A stretch of 64,000 bases of DNA from Sphingomonas alba (GTDB taxonomy: Bacteria; Pseudomonadota; Alphaproteobacteria; Sphingomonadales; Sphingomonadaceae), in contig NZ_JAMGBD010000001.1 in assembly GCF_023516555.1 (NCBI RefSeq), positions 1,364,001 to 1,428,000 of the forward strand, read 5' to 3'. The first letter of the stretch is position 1. The number at the start of each line of letters is the position of its first letter. Under the pieces are notes generated by a model. It was not told the origin of the DNA. It did no database searches and worked only from the letters and a program-made list of their open reading frames with translations. Made by a program: the position numbers and the translations under genes. This document shows, in pieces, positions 35,871 through 44,802 of this stretch.

Positions 35871-36325
35871 TGGGCGAAGAGAAAAAAATCGAGGTAGAAG
35901 AGGTCGACGGCGTCGAGACCCCGCCGCGGGCGCGCGTGACGCCGGACTTCGAGCGCAAGCGCGATTATCTCGCCGGCTTCCTCGCCGAGACCAAACCGGA
36001 AGTGCCGCAGGGCGGCGCCGGCGGGCAGCTGATGGAGTCGGTGATCGAAGCGCTCAAGTCCATCTTCGACCCTGAGATCCCGGTCGACATTTATGAGCTC
36101 GGTCTCATCTATGGCGTTGACATCAGTGAGGATGGCGATGCGGTCATCACCATGACGCTGACGACGCCGCACTGCCCGGTTGCCGAAAGCATGCCGGCTG
36201 AAGTCGAGCTTCGCGTCCTGTCGGTGCCGGGCATCCGCGACGCAGAGGTCAAACTGGTCTGGGACCCGCCATGGGACCCGAGCAAGATGAGCGACGAAGC
36301 TCGCCTGGAATTGGGGATGCTGTGA
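35867..36325 (+). CDS. SufT-like DUF59 (MIP18) Fe-S assembly factor
   Basis: A 152-residue protein with a charged N-terminal extension (EEKKIEVEEVDGVETPPRARVTPDFERKRDYL) and a DUF59 domain: VIEALKSIFDPEIPVDIYELGLIYGVDI, then TLTTPHCPVAESMP (the conserved Cys) and VKLVWDPPWDPSKMSDEARLELGM. This matches the SUF-associated SufT family, which helps to mature Fe-S proteins. The start is ATG at 35867 or the next ATG at 35870; both overlap the sufS stop. Last-but-one gene of the operon. Confidence 0.92.
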   Translation: MMGEEKKIEVEEVDGVETPPRARVTPDFERKRDYLAGFLAETKPEVPQGGAGGQLMESVIEALKSIFDPEIPVDIYELGLIYGVDISEDGDAVITMTLTTPHCPVAESMPAEVELRVLSVPGIRDAEVKLVWDPPWDPSKMSDEARLELGML

Positions 36326-36337
36326 GCGGTATTTGGA

Positions 36338-36697
36338 ATGAATAGGGAATCGAAAGTGCGTGCGCGTCCCGCCGCGATCATCCTGACGCCAGCGGCCGAG
36401 GCCCGCATCGCCGAGCTGATGGGCAAGGCTCCCAAGGGCGCAATCGGCGTCAAATTGTCGACGCCCCGTCGCGGTTGCTCAGGCCTCGCCTACTCGGTCG
36501 ATTACGTCAGCGAGCGCAATGCGTTCGACGAGAAGATCGAGACGCCTGGCGGCGTGTTCTACGTCGACGGCGGGTCGCTGCTGTACTTGATCGGCTCGAC
36601 CATGGACTGGGTCGAGGACGATTTTGCCGCCGGTTTCGTGTTCCAGAACCCGAACGCCAAGGGCGCCTGCGGCTGCGGCGAGAGCTTCACCGTCTAG
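36338..36697 (+). CDS. sufA: A-type Fe-S carrier (SufA/IscA family)
   Basis: A 119-residue A-type carrier that hands Fe-S clusters to target enzymes. The three cluster ligands are present: C47 in RRGCSGLAYSVDYV and C111, C113 in CGCGESFTV. HesB-like core ILTPAAEARIAELMGK and LLYLIGSTMDWVEDDFAAGFVFQNPNA are intact. It closes the suf operon, 12 bases after the sufT-like gene. Its stop lies inside a perfect hairpin shared with the convergent protease gene. Confidence 0.94.
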   Translation: MNRESKVRARPAAIILTPAAEARIAELMGKAPKGAIGVKLSTPRRGCSGLAYSVDYVSERNAFDEKIETPGGVFYVDGGSLLYLIGSTMDWVEDDFAAGFVFQNPNAKGACGCGESFTV

Positions 36698-36711
36698 GCG
36701 AAGCGCCTAGA
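36693..36711. other. Hairpin containing both convergent stop codons
   Basis: TCTAGGCG, loop AAG, CGCCTAGA. It contains the sufA TAG on one strand and the protease TAG on the other. There is no T-run; it may still limit read-through from both sides. Confidence 0.55.
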
Positions 36712-39010
36712 ATCCCAGGGTGAAGCGGACTGCACCGCCGACATCCGTATCCGCCGACTGAATATGCCCTGGCTGGCGGCGAGCGAACATGTTGCCGCCG
36801 AGCCAGCCACCTGCGAACGGCCGCGAATAGTTGACCTCGGCGTCAACCTCGCGCCCGCTAGGCGTGAACGACAAGGTCGACCAGCTCTCGGTGGCGCTGG
36901 CGGTGGCGTAGCTGTAGCTCGTCGGCAGCATGAGGCCGAGGCCGCCCTTTTCGATCCTGAGCGGCTGTGCAAGCCGGAAACCTAAGCGGTCGCCTACGCT
37001 GAGCAGGTTCCATTTCTGCAGGTCAAAGGCATAAGCCGCGCTCTGGAAGCTGCCGCTGGAGAAATTGGTCCAGCCGCGACGCGCGCTGAAGCTGGCCTGC
37101 CAATTGTCACCGAACTGGCGCCGGGCCTCGACGTCGAGGAAGGTACTGCTCGAGCCGCCACCGCCGTAAGCCTCGCCCAAGCGGCCGCCGAGCACGGTCT
37201 CCTTCTCGTCGAGCTTCGACACACTTGCCGACAGCCATGTCTTGCCGAAATTGCGGTCCATCGCGACCGTCGCCATGCGATAGGGCGATCCGTTCGCCGT
37301 GCTCGCCGTATCCTGCCAAACCTCGCCGCTCTCCGACGACAGGGTCATTCCGACCGGCCCAAGGTTACGGCGCAATGCCATGCTGGCGCCCCGCTTGGCC
37401 GCGAAGCCCGGTTCGCCGCCAACGTCGCGAGCAACGAGGAAGGCGCCAGATTCGGCGTTGGATAGCTTGCGCTCCAGTGCCTTGGCTCCTTCGGAAAGGC
37501 CCAAGGCCAAGGCGGTCTTCCGGTCGAGTCGCGCAACGGCGGCACCGGCGACGACCCGCGCCTTGCGGGCATCCTCCGGGCCAATACCGAGCCGCTCTGC
37601 CTCGAAAACGCCATTTGACTGGCGAGTCTCCGCAACGGTCATCGCGACGCTGAGCGGGCCAACAGACACGGCGCTATCGCGCACCGTCTGCCCATTATGG
37701 AGCGCACGAGTAAGGGGCATGTCGGCTTGCGCCGCGCGCAGCGATTGCGCGAGGTTCAGAGTGAAGGCGCGATTGTAGCCGTCGATAATGATGGCGCCGA
37801 GCTTGCCGTCGATCAGTCCGCCGTCGCCGGCAGCCGGGGGCAGATCCCCGCTTGTCCCCTCGCCGACCGCGACCTGACTGTTGGCGAGCGTCGTCGTTCC
37901 GTTTGGCTGGAACGCTCGGGCGATGTTGAGGCGGCCTTGCCCGTAGATGGGGTCGACCCCAGCTGCGCCTAGGTCATCCGCAGTGCTGTAGAGCAGGGAA
38001 ATGATCTGCGCCGCCGTCAGGTTCGGGAACGCCTGCGCGAGAAGCGCGACCGCCCCCGTGATCACCGGCGCCGAAAAGCTGGTTCCCGACCATAGGTAAA
38101 GTGTGCCGGTATTGTCCGGCGAAAGAACACGCGTGCCGATCGCAGTCAAATAGTGCTGCGCACTCGTGCCGGCCTTGTTGGAAAAGTCGGCCAGCTGATC
38201 GAGGTCTGTGCTGGTGCCGTTATAGAGGCCCACCGCCCCAGCGATGATGACATTGTTCGGATAGTTCTGGGCGGGGATGGCGGCGAACGGGTCAGCGTTG
38301 TTCCCCTTGGCGGTTTCGCCGTCATTGCCAGCAGAAATAACCAAGATGATACCGGCGTTGACCGCTCGCTGGATCGCCGAGCTGAGAGTCGGGCCGGGCG
38401 CTGATCCGCCAAGCGACATATTGATGACACGGGCACCGGCCAAGCGCGCTGCATCGAGACCCGCCGCGATGTCATTGTCAAAGAACACGCAGTCGTCGGT
38501 GCCGGTGCAGCTCCCTGGATCATCCGCACGTTCCGAAATGATCGTCGCGTTGAATGCGACGCCCATCGTGTCGAGATTGTTGCGAGCCGCCGCCGCAACG
38601 CCCGCCACTGCCGTGCCGTGACCGTCGGAGTCGCCGACACCGCGGCCGCCCCCCGTCGCGTCACCGGATCCAGGATCGATACGCCCCGCGAACTCCGGCG
38701 AGTTGGCATTGATGCCGGTGTCGACAATGCCGATCTTGATGCCTTGGCCGGTCGCGCCGGCATCATAGGCCACAATCGCGCCGTGCGAATTGGCGCCGTT
38801 CGAGCGCAAATACTCCGCCGTATAATAGGGACTGGTCGTCGGTGTCGGCGTCGGCGTGGGGGTTGGCGTTGGAGTCGGTGTGGGAGTCGGCGTCGGTGTG
38901 GGAGTCGGCGTCGAATTGACCGGCGGGCCGCCCGCACCACCACCGCCGCCGCACGCTGAGAGCATCAGCGCCAGCGCCAATCCGCTCGTCGCCAGAAGCT
39001 TCTTGGTCAT
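36707..39010 (-). CDS. Subtilisin-family autotransporter lipoprotein
   Basis: A 767-residue serine protease on the cell surface. The signal ends in a lipobox (LMLSAC, Cys20), followed by a Gly run, a (Thr-Pro) spacer at 34-59, and a peptidase S8 domain with the triad D97 (IVDTGINANSP), H131 (GHGTAVAGVAAA) and S311 (SGTSFSAPVITG). After about residue 370 a linker leads to a C-terminal autotransporter beta-barrel that ends in RFTLGF with a terminal Phe. Lipid anchor plus barrel is the plan of SphB1/NalP-like surface proteases, which process other surface proteins. Convergent with the suf operon. Confidence 0.92.
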   Translation of the reverse strand: MTKKLLATSGLALALMLSACGGGGGAGGPPVNSTPTPTPTPTPTPTPTPTPTPTPTPTTSPYYTAEYLRSNGANSHGAIVAYDAGATGQGIKIGIVDTGINANSPEFAGRIDPGSGDATGGGRGVGDSDGHGTAVAGVAAAARNNLDTMGVAFNATIISERADDPGSCTGTDDCVFFDNDIAAGLDAARLAGARVINMSLGGSAPGPTLSSAIQRAVNAGIILVISAGNDGETAKGNNADPFAAIPAQNYPNNVIIAGAVGLYNGTSTDLDQLADFSNKAGTSAQHYLTAIGTRVLSPDNTGTLYLWSGTSFSAPVITGAVALLAQAFPNLTAAQIISLLYSTADDLGAAGVDPIYGQGRLNIARAFQPNGTTTLANSQVAVGEGTSGDLPPAAGDGGLIDGKLGAIIIDGYNRAFTLNLAQSLRAAQADMPLTRALHNGQTVRDSAVSVGPLSVAMTVAETRQSNGVFEAERLGIGPEDARKARVVAGAAVARLDRKTALALGLSEGAKALERKLSNAESGAFLVARDVGGEPGFAAKRGASMALRRNLGPVGMTLSSESGEVWQDTASTANGSPYRMATVAMDRNFGKTWLSASVSKLDEKETVLGGRLGEAYGGGGSSSTFLDVEARRQFGDNWQASFSARRGWTNFSSGSFQSAAYAFDLQKWNLLSVGDRLGFRLAQPLRIEKGGLGLMLPTSYSYATASATESWSTLSFTPSGREVDAEVNYSRPFAGGWLGGNMFARRQPGHIQSADTDVGGAVRFTLGF
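38834..38911 (-). repeat. Imperfect tandem hexamer encoding a Thr-Pro spacer
   Basis: About thirteen 6-bp units (minus strand ACxCCx-type, ACGCCGACG and variants) encode alternating Thr-Pro in the protease linker. Third bases vary between units, so the repeat is conserved mainly at protein level. Confidence 0.8.
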
Positions 39011-39121
39011 TCACCCCACCCCACTCAACTAGCTGTAATTCAAAGGCTTTCCTTGCATCTTATGCTTAACAAAACCTTTCATTTTGATGAAGGCCCTATT
39101 TGCGGCTAGGCGCGTCCTCGC

Positions 39122-39802
39122 ATGCTGGAACCGCGCTTCGCCCACATCCGCGACTGGATCTTCGACCTCGACAATTGCCTTTACCCGGCGTCGGCGGGTC
39201 TGTTCGCGCTGATCGACGAGCGCATGGGTGCCTATATCCAGCGGCTGATGGACGTCGACCTTGTCGAGGCGAAGCGTATCCAGAAGGCCCATTTCCACGA
39301 GCATGGAACGACGCTCGCTGGCCTGATGAAGGAGCATGACGTCGACCCGCACCACTTCCTGGACGAGGTGCACGACATCCCGCTCGACCGGATTGAGGCC
39401 AATCCGAAGCTGGCGGCCGGCCTCGCGCGCCTGCCGGGGCGCAAGTTCGTCTTCACCAACGGCGATGCGCCTTATGCGCGCCGGGTTCTCGAAGCGATCG
39501 GCGTTCACGTCTATTTCGACGAGCTCCACGACATCCACGCCAGCGATCTCAGGCCCAAGCCCGACCCGCATGGCTACGAGCTGCTGCTTGGCCGCTACGG
39601 GATCGACCCAAAGGCCGCAGTGCTGGTCGAGGACATGGCGCAGAATTTGAAACCCGCGAAAGCTCTGGGAATGACGACCGTCTGGGTCGACAATGGCTCC
39701 GAACGCGGCGCACATCTGGCCCAGGATGGCCATGTCGATTTCGTCATCGCCGACGTCGGCGACTGGCTCGAAGATATTCTAGGGGACGACAATGACGATT
39801 GA
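39122..39802 (+). CDS. Pyrimidine 5'-nucleotidase (HAD, SDT1-like)
   Basis: A 226-residue HAD-superfamily phosphatase. Motif I is [15 protein letters not shown] (about 16-30), where the DxDNTLYP form is typical of the SDT1/PHM8 pyrimidine 5'-nucleotidases. Motif II is [13 protein letters not shown], motif III the Lys in [11 protein letters not shown] and motif [20 protein letters not shown]. It probably dephosphorylates UMP/CMP or modified pyrimidine nucleotides in the cytoplasm. Its end overlaps dapD by 11 bases, so both are co-translated, although the functions are unrelated. Confidence 0.87.
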   Translation: MLEPRFAHIRDWIFDLDNCLYPASAGLFALIDERMGAYIQRLMDVDLVEAKRIQKAHFHEHGTTLAGLMKEHDVDPHHFLDEVHDIPLDRIEANPKLAAGLARLPGRKFVFTNGDAPYARRVLEAIGVHVYFDELHDIHASDLRPKPDPHGYELLLGRYGIDPKAAVLVEDMAQNLKPAKALGMTTVWVDNGSERGAHLAQDGHVDFVIADVGDWLEDILGDDNDD

Positions 39803-40610
39803 GAGCGTGATCGATGCGGCCTGGGAAGCCCGCGACAGCATTGGCGCCGACACAAAGGGTGAGGTCCGGCAGGCAGTCGATGCCGCGCTCGCCTCGCTCG
39901 ACAGCGGCGAAGCCCGGATTGCCGAAAAGGTCGACGGCGACTGGCGCGTCAACCAATGGCTGAAGAAGGCCGTCCTGCTCTCGTTCCGCCTGAACCCGAT
40001 GGAGGCGATCTCCGGCGGGCCGGGAGGTGCACACTGGTGGGACAAGGTGCCGTCCAAATTCTCCGGCTGGGGCGAGCGCGAGTTCGGCGAGGCGGCTTTC
40101 CGCGCGGTGCCGGGCGCCATCGTCCGCCGCGGCGCCTTCATCGCGCCGGGCGCAGTGCTGATGCCGAGCTTCGTGAATATCGGCGCCCGCGTCGGCGAGG
40201 GAGCGATGATCGACACCTGGGCGACGGTCGGCAGCTGCGCGCAGATCGGCCGCAACGTCCACATTTCCGGAGGCGCTGGCATTGGTGGCGTGCTCGAGCC
40301 GCTGCAGGCGGGACCGGTCATAATCGAGGACGATTGCTTCGTCGGCGCGCGTTCGGAGGTGGCCGAGGGCGTTATCGTCGAACAGGGCGCGGTGCTGTCG
40401 ATGGGCGTCTTCATCGGCGCATCGACCAAAATCGTCGACCGTGCCAGCGGCGAGGTTATGTACGGCCGCGTCCCGGCCTATTCGGTGGTCGTACCGGGAA
40501 CACTGCCGGCCAAGGACGGCGGCCCCAGCCTTGCATGCGCGGTGATCGTAAAGCGCGTCGACGAGCGCACCCGGTCCAAAACCAGCATCAATGAACTACT
40601 AAGGGACTGA
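39792..40610 (+). CDS. dapD: Tetrahydrodipicolinate N-succinyltransferase
   Basis: A 272-residue left-handed beta-helix acyltransferase of the lysine and diaminopimelate pathway. The hexapeptide repeats run through [60 protein letters not shown] and [37 protein letters not shown]. The N-terminal helical domain ([17 protein letters not shown]) is complete. The ATG lies inside the nucleotidase gene. A small CGATAAG dyad follows its stop. Confidence 0.96.
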   Translation: MTIESVIDAAWEARDSIGADTKGEVRQAVDAALASLDSGEARIAEKVDGDWRVNQWLKKAVLLSFRLNPMEAISGGPGGAHWWDKVPSKFSGWGEREFGEAAFRAVPGAIVRRGAFIAPGAVLMPSFVNIGARVGEGAMIDTWATVGSCAQIGRNVHISGGAGIGGVLEPLQAGPVIIEDDCFVGARSEVAEGVIVEQGAVLSMGVFIGASTKIVDRASGEVMYGRVPAYSVVVPGTLPAKDGGPSLACAVIVKRVDERTRSKTSINELLRD

Positions 40611-40619
40611 GCAGGGAAT

Positions 40620-40638
40620 CGATAAGTCCAGCTTATCG
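40620..40638. other. Short hairpin after dapD
   Basis: CGATAAG, loop TCCAG, CTTATCG, starting about 10 bases after the dapD stop. There is no T-run directly after it (a CCTTTTG follows 13 bases later). It may be a weak terminator or a regulatory dyad for the transporter gene. Confidence 0.35.
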
Positions 40639-40692
40639 TTGCTGCCGAGCCTTTTGTTGGCCGACGCGCACTGATTCCGGCAGATTCGGGGG

Positions 40693-41697
40693 ATGGCACG
40701 CGACGATCTCTTTGACCGCAAGGCGCGGGACGCGCAGGCGCAACCCCCCGTCTATCCGGCGCCGATGATCAATAGCGAAATGACCGGCCGAGAATGGGCC
40801 ATCCTGCTGGTGCTGGCCATTATCTGGGGCGGCGCCTTCCTGTTCATCGGCGTCGCCGTCAAGCACGTCCATCCGCTGACTTACGTCTGGCTACGGCTGA
40901 CGATTGCCGCCGGCGTGATGCTCCTGTTCCTGAAGCTGAAGGGAGGCAAGCTCGGTCTGCCGCGCGAGGTCTGGGGCTCTATCCTCCTGCTGGCGTTGCT
41001 CAACAATGCCTTGCCGTTCACGCTTTTCGGCTGGGGCCAGACCCATATTGCCAGCGGGCTTGCATCCATCCTCAATGCAACGACGCCAATCTGGGGCGTC
41101 CTTGTCGCGCACCTCTTCACCGACGACGAGCGCATCAACCCGCGCAAGCTGGCCGGCGTGCTGCTAGGCTTTGGCGGAGTTGCCGTGATGATCGGCCCGG
41201 CCTTGCTCGCCAACGTCGGCACCGATGCGCTGGCGCAGCTGGCCTGCATTGGCGCCGCGCTGAGCTACGCCTTGGCCGCCGTCTGGGCGCGCCGCTTCCG
41301 CAAGATTGGCGTGTCGCCGATGTCGGTGACGACTGGCCAGCTGAGCGCCGGCGCGCTGATGATGCTACCACTGGCGATGCTGGTCGATCAGCCGTGGACG
41401 CACCCGCTGCCGCCGCTTTCAGCATGGGCGGCGATCGCCGCGCTGGCGATCTTCTGCACCGCGTTCGGCTACGTCCTCTATTTCCGGCTCATCGAAACCG
41501 CAGGCGCGATCAACGCGCTGTTGGTGACCCTGCTGGTCCCGCCCTTCGCGATCCTGTTCGGCACCCTGTTCCTGGGTGAGGTCTTGGCTCCGCAAGACTT
41601 CATCGGGCTCGGGCTGATCGCCCTCGGCCTGGCGGCGATTGACGGACGGCTCGTGCGCCGCTTCAGCCTCTACCGAGCGGCTACTTCGCTTCGCTGA
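40693..41697 (+). CDS. EamA/DMT-family transporter
   Basis: A 334-residue inner-membrane exporter with ten predicted helices in two EamA repeats (first from EWAILLVLAIIWGGAFLFIGVAV, second from LACIGAALSYALAAVWARRF). The end LGEVLAPQDFIGLGLIALGLAAIDGRL is typical. Substrate unknown: metabolite or amino acid export is common. The N-terminal 24 residues before the ATG at 40765 are polar, and neither ATG has a clear ribosome site, so the start is open. The 3' end overlaps the convergent tlpA-like gene by 17 bases. Confidence 0.85.
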   Translation: MARDDLFDRKARDAQAQPPVYPAPMINSEMTGREWAILLVLAIIWGGAFLFIGVAVKHVHPLTYVWLRLTIAAGVMLLFLKLKGGKLGLPREVWGSILLLALLNNALPFTLFGWGQTHIASGLASILNATTPIWGVLVAHLFTDDERINPRKLAGVLLGFGGVAVMIGPALLANVGTDALAQLACIGAALSYALAAVWARRFRKIGVSPMSVTTGQLSAGALMMLPLAMLVDQPWTHPLPPLSAWAAIAALAIFCTAFGYVLYFRLIETAGAINALLVTLLVPPFAILFGTLFLGEVLAPQDFIGLGLIALGLAAIDGRLVRRFSLYRAATSLR

Positions 41698-42247
41698 GCA
41701 GCTTCTGGGCTTCGGGACCGGTCCAATCGAGGTCGCCGATGTAGCGCCAGATCTCCTTGCCGTCGGAGCCGTAGAGCACGGTCGTCGGCATGGTCTGCAC
41801 GCCAAGCGCGCTCGACAGGGCCATCGAGGAATCGTGATAGGCGCCGATGTCCTTGACGCCGAGATTGGCGAGGAAATCCTTCACAGCTTTCTGGTCGCTC
41901 GTGTCCTGGCTCACCGAAATGACGCCGAGCTGGCCGTCGACCGCATGGCTTGCCGCCAGCTTGTCGAGCGTCGGCAGTTCCTTGATGCAAGGGCCGCACC
42001 ATGTCGCCCAGAGGTTGACGAGGGTCGGCACGCCCTTGAACTGGGCAATGCTGATGTCGCCGCCGTCAGGGTCCTGGAAGATCGTCGGCGGGGCGGCCTT
42101 GCCGGCCTGGCTGCGGTCGACGCCTTTCTCGACGATATCGGGGGCCGCTGCCGTGGCATTTGCCTCATTGGCTTGAGGCGCTTCGGGCTTTTGCCTATCG
42201 CAACCGGCGATAAGGGCGAGGCCAAGGAGCAAGACGATCGAGCGCAA
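41681..42247 (-). CDS. TlpA-like thiol-disulfide oxidoreductase, lipoprotein
   Basis: A 188-residue periplasmic thioredoxin-fold protein. A short leader ends in a lipobox (ALIAGC, Cys16), followed by a low-complexity linker and the active site WATWCGPC (C84, C87) in the fold [28 protein letters not shown]. The cis-Pro loop is [11 protein letters not shown]. It likely reduces disulfides in cytochrome c or envelope maturation. The start is a TTG at 42247 with GGAG 6 bases before it; no ATG or GTG is near. It diverges from argH with only 19 bases between the start codons. Confidence 0.87.
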   Translation of the reverse strand: MRSIVLLLGLALIAGCDRQKPEAPQANEANATAAAPDIVEKGVDRSQAGKAAPPTIFQDPDGGDISIAQFKGVPTLVNLWATWCGPCIKELPTLDKLAASHAVDGQLGVISVSQDTSDQKAVKDFLANLGVKDIGAYHDSSMALSSALGVQTMPTTVLYGSDGKEIWRYIGDLDWTGPEAQKLLSEAK

Positions 42248-42266
42248 GGACAACTCCGCGAACCAG

Positions 42267-43637
42267 ATGTGGGGCGGCCGCTTTGCGGGCGGCCCGGCCG
42301 CGGTGATGCGTGAGATCAACGCCTCCATCGCGGTCGACAAACGCCTATGGCGGGAGGACCTGACCGCGTCAAAGGCGCATGCGGCCATGCTCGGCGCCCA
42401 AGGCATCATTTCGGCCGACGAAGCCGCTGCGATCGCCAGGGGCCTCGATCGGATTGCCGAGGAATATGCGGCGGGGAAGCTGGTCGAGGATTCTGCGCTC
42501 GAAGACATCCACATGCATGTCGAGCATCGGCTCGGCGAGTTGATCGGGCCTGCGGCAGGCAAGCTGCACACGGCCCGCTCGCGCAACGACCAGGTCGCGA
42601 CCGACTTCAAATTGTTCGTCCGCAATTGCGCCGATGAGGCGATCGCCGGGATCGATGCGCTGGAGGATGCCTTACTGGCCCGCGCCGAAGAACATGCGGC
42701 AACGGTCATGCCGGGCTTCACCCATTTGCAGTCTGGCCAGCCGGTCACGCTCGGCCACCACCTGATGGCCTATGTCGCCATGCTGGCCCGCGACCGCAGC
42801 CGGTTCCTGGATGCGCGGGCGCGGATGAACGAGAGCCCGCTCGGTTCGGCGGCGCTGGCCGGCACCGGCTTCGACATCGACCGCGACGCGACGGCGAAGA
42901 CTCTCGGCTTCGACCGGCCGACGACCAATAGCCTCGATGCCGTCTCCGACCGCGACTTCGCCGTCGATTACCTCCATGCCGCCGCGCTCTGCTCGGTGCA
43001 TCTGTCGCGCCTTGCCGAAGAAATCATCATGTGGGCGTCGCAGCCCTTCGGGTTCGTGAAATTGCCCGATGCCTGGTCGACCGGCTCGTCGATCATGCCG
43101 AACAAGCGCAATCCCGACGCCGCCGAGCTGGTGCGCGGGCACAGTGCGCGGATCGTCGGCGACCTGGTGGCGCTGCTGGTGCTGCTGAAGGGCCTGCCGC
43201 TCGCCTATGCCAAGGACCTGCAGGACGACAAGCCGCCCCTGTTCGACGCGCACGACCTGCTGTCGCTGAGCCTTGCGGCCATGGCCGGAATGATCACCGA
43301 CCTGGAATTCGTGCCGACGAAAATGCGCGCCGCCGCAGCCGCCGGACATGCCACCGCAACCGAGCTCGCGGACTGGCTGGCCGCGAATGGCGTCCCGTTC
43401 CGTGAAGCCCACCACATTGCCGGCCGCGCCGTTGCGCTCGCTGAAGCGACCGGCAAGGCGCTCGACGAGCTGAACCTGGCGGACCTTCAAGGCATCGACC
43501 CGCGCATCGGCGAAAACGCGCTGCCGCGCCTGTCGGTCGAAGCGGCCGTCAAGGCGCGTGGGTCGGCTGGCGGGACGGCCCCGGACAGGGTAGCAGAGGC
43601 CGTTGCGGCCGCTCGCGCCGCGCGCCGGAGTCGTTAA
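42267..43637 (+). CDS. argH: Argininosuccinate lyase
   Basis: A 456-residue fumarase-fold enzyme splitting argininosuccinate into arginine and fumarate. Blocks seen are [71 protein letters not shown] (catalytic His) and [19 protein letters not shown] (mobile signature loop with catalytic Ser). The chain starts directly at MWGGRF, a few residues shorter than usual; no earlier start codon is in frame. AAGGA lies 16 bases upstream, rather far. argG of the same pathway lies at 59697-60923 on the other strand. Confidence 0.95.
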   Translation: MWGGRFAGGPAAVMREINASIAVDKRLWREDLTASKAHAAMLGAQGIISADEAAAIARGLDRIAEEYAAGKLVEDSALEDIHMHVEHRLGELIGPAAGKLHTARSRNDQVATDFKLFVRNCADEAIAGIDALEDALLARAEEHAATVMPGFTHLQSGQPVTLGHHLMAYVAMLARDRSRFLDARARMNESPLGSAALAGTGFDIDRDATAKTLGFDRPTTNSLDAVSDRDFAVDYLHAAALCSVHLSRLAEEIIMWASQPFGFVKLPDAWSTGSSIMPNKRNPDAAELVRGHSARIVGDLVALLVLLKGLPLAYAKDLQDDKPPLFDAHDLLSLSLAAMAGMITDLEFVPTKMRAAAAAGHATATELADWLAANGVPFREAHHIAGRAVALAEATGKALDELNLADLQGIDPRIGENALPRLSVEAAVKARGSAGGTAPDRVAEAVAAARAARRSR

Positions 43638-43948
43638 TGAAGCTTGTTCGCCTCATTCCGTTGTTCGTGCTAGCGCTCGCCGCTTGCGGCAAGGTCGCGC
43701 CCCTAAAACCGGCAGCCGGCCAGGCGCTGCCGATCAGGCCGGCGATGGCGACAGTCACGCCAACGGCCGAGCAACTGCTGACGCCCCCGACCTACGCCAA
43801 GCCGGAGCGTGTCGACGAACTGATGAAGCGCTCGCAGCCGCGCCAGACGGACCGTTTCGACCTGCCGCCGCCCGCCGGTGAGGCACCGCCGGCTGCGGCT
43901 CCGGAGGGCAATGCCTCCGAGAACGTCACCATCTCGGATCCGCAATGA
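43637..43948 (+). CDS. Small lipoprotein after argH (LptM-like)
   Basis: A 103-residue lipoprotein: signal [17 protein letters not shown] with Cys17, then GKVAPLKPAAGQALP, a Pro-rich middle (LLTPPTYAKPERVDELMKRSQPRQTDRFDLPPP) and an Ala/Glu tail. Lipoproteins with a CGxxGPLxxP start occur behind argH and before lysA in many proteobacteria; in E. coli LptM supports LptD assembly. The motif here is looser (CGKVAPLKP). The ATG overlaps the argH stop (TAATG) and its own stop overlaps galU, not lysA. Confidence 0.75.
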   Translation: MKLVRLIPLFVLALAACGKVAPLKPAAGQALPIRPAMATVTPTAEQLLTPPTYAKPERVDELMKRSQPRQTDRFDLPPPAGEAPPAAAPEGNASENVTISDPQ

Positions 43949-44802
43949 GCTGGAAGCCGGTTCGCAAGGCGGTGTTTCCCGTGGCCGGGCTCGGCACGCG
44001 GCTGCTGCCGGCCACCAAGTCGATCCCGAAGGAAATGCTGACGGTCGTCGACCGGCCGCTGATTCAATATGCGGTCGACGAAGCGCGCGAGGCGGGGATC
44101 GAGCAACTGATCTTCGTCACCGGTCGCGGCAAGGCGGCACTCGACGATTATTTCGACATCGGCTTCGAACTTGAAACGACCATGCGCGAGCGCGGCAAGA
44201 GCCTCGATGTACTTGCCTCGTCGCGTTCGGGTTTCGGCGAAATCGTCTCGGTCCGCCAGCAGCAGCCGCTGGGTCTCGGCCATGCGGTCTGGTGCGCCAA
44301 AAATATCGTTGGCGATGAACCGTTCGCGGTGCTGTTGCCCGACGATCTGATGGCGCCGGGTGCGCTGAAAGATATGGTCGCGGCCTATAACGAGCTTGGG
44401 GGCAACATCCTGTTGACCGAGGAAGTGCCGAAGGAGAGGACCGCCAGTTACGGCGTCATCACCCCGGGCGAAACCAAAGGCCGGGCAGTCGAGGTGAAGG
44501 GTCTGGTCGAGAAGCCGAAGCCCGAAGACGCGCCATCGAATCTCGCCGTCATCGGGCGCTATATACTGCAGCCCGAATTGATGCGCATTCTCGATTCCGG
44601 CGAAAAGGGTGCGGGTGGCGAGATCCAGCTCACCGATGCCATGGCGAAGCTGATCGGCGCGCAGCCCTTCCATGCGGTGACATCGGATTCAGCCCGGCAC
44701 GATTGCGGCGACAAAGCAGGCTTTGTGCTGGCCAACCTTGCGCTAGGCCTGGGGGACCCAGCCGTAGAGCCGAAGATCCGCGCGTATCTGAAGGGCGCCT
44801 AA
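43945..44802 (+). CDS. galU: UTP-glucose-1-phosphate uridylyltransferase
   Basis: A 285-residue nucleotidyltransferase producing UDP-glucose for envelope glycans and glycosylation. Nucleotide-binding start KAVFPVAGLGTRLLPATKSIPKEMLTVVDRPLIQYAVDEA, then IFVTGRGKAALDDYFD, QQQPLGLGHAVWCAKN, FAVLLPDDLM (metal Asp) and GEIQLTDAMAKLI are all present. Start placed by the ATGA overlap with the lipoprotein gene. Its stop overlaps that of the HNH gene on the other strand. UDP-glucose could feed the gtr-like cluster at 54-59 kb. Confidence 0.95.
   Translation: MSWKPVRKAVFPVAGLGTRLLPATKSIPKEMLTVVDRPLIQYAVDEAREAGIEQLIFVTGRGKAALDDYFDIGFELETTMRERGKSLDVLASSRSGFGEIVSVRQQQPLGLGHAVWCAKNIVGDEPFAVLLPDDLMAPGALKDMVAAYNELGGNILLTEEVPKERTASYGVITPGETKGRAVEVKGLVEKPKPEDAPSNLAVIGRYILQPELMRILDSGEKGAGGEIQLTDAMAKLIGAQPFHAVTSDSARHDCGDKAGFVLANLALGLGDPAVEPKIRAYLKGA

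Noticed and set aside
38834-38911. Repeat array as a possible CRISPR or microsatellite
   Set aside because: The 6-bp units have no spacers and are in frame in the protease gene, coding Thr-Pro; it is a protein linker.
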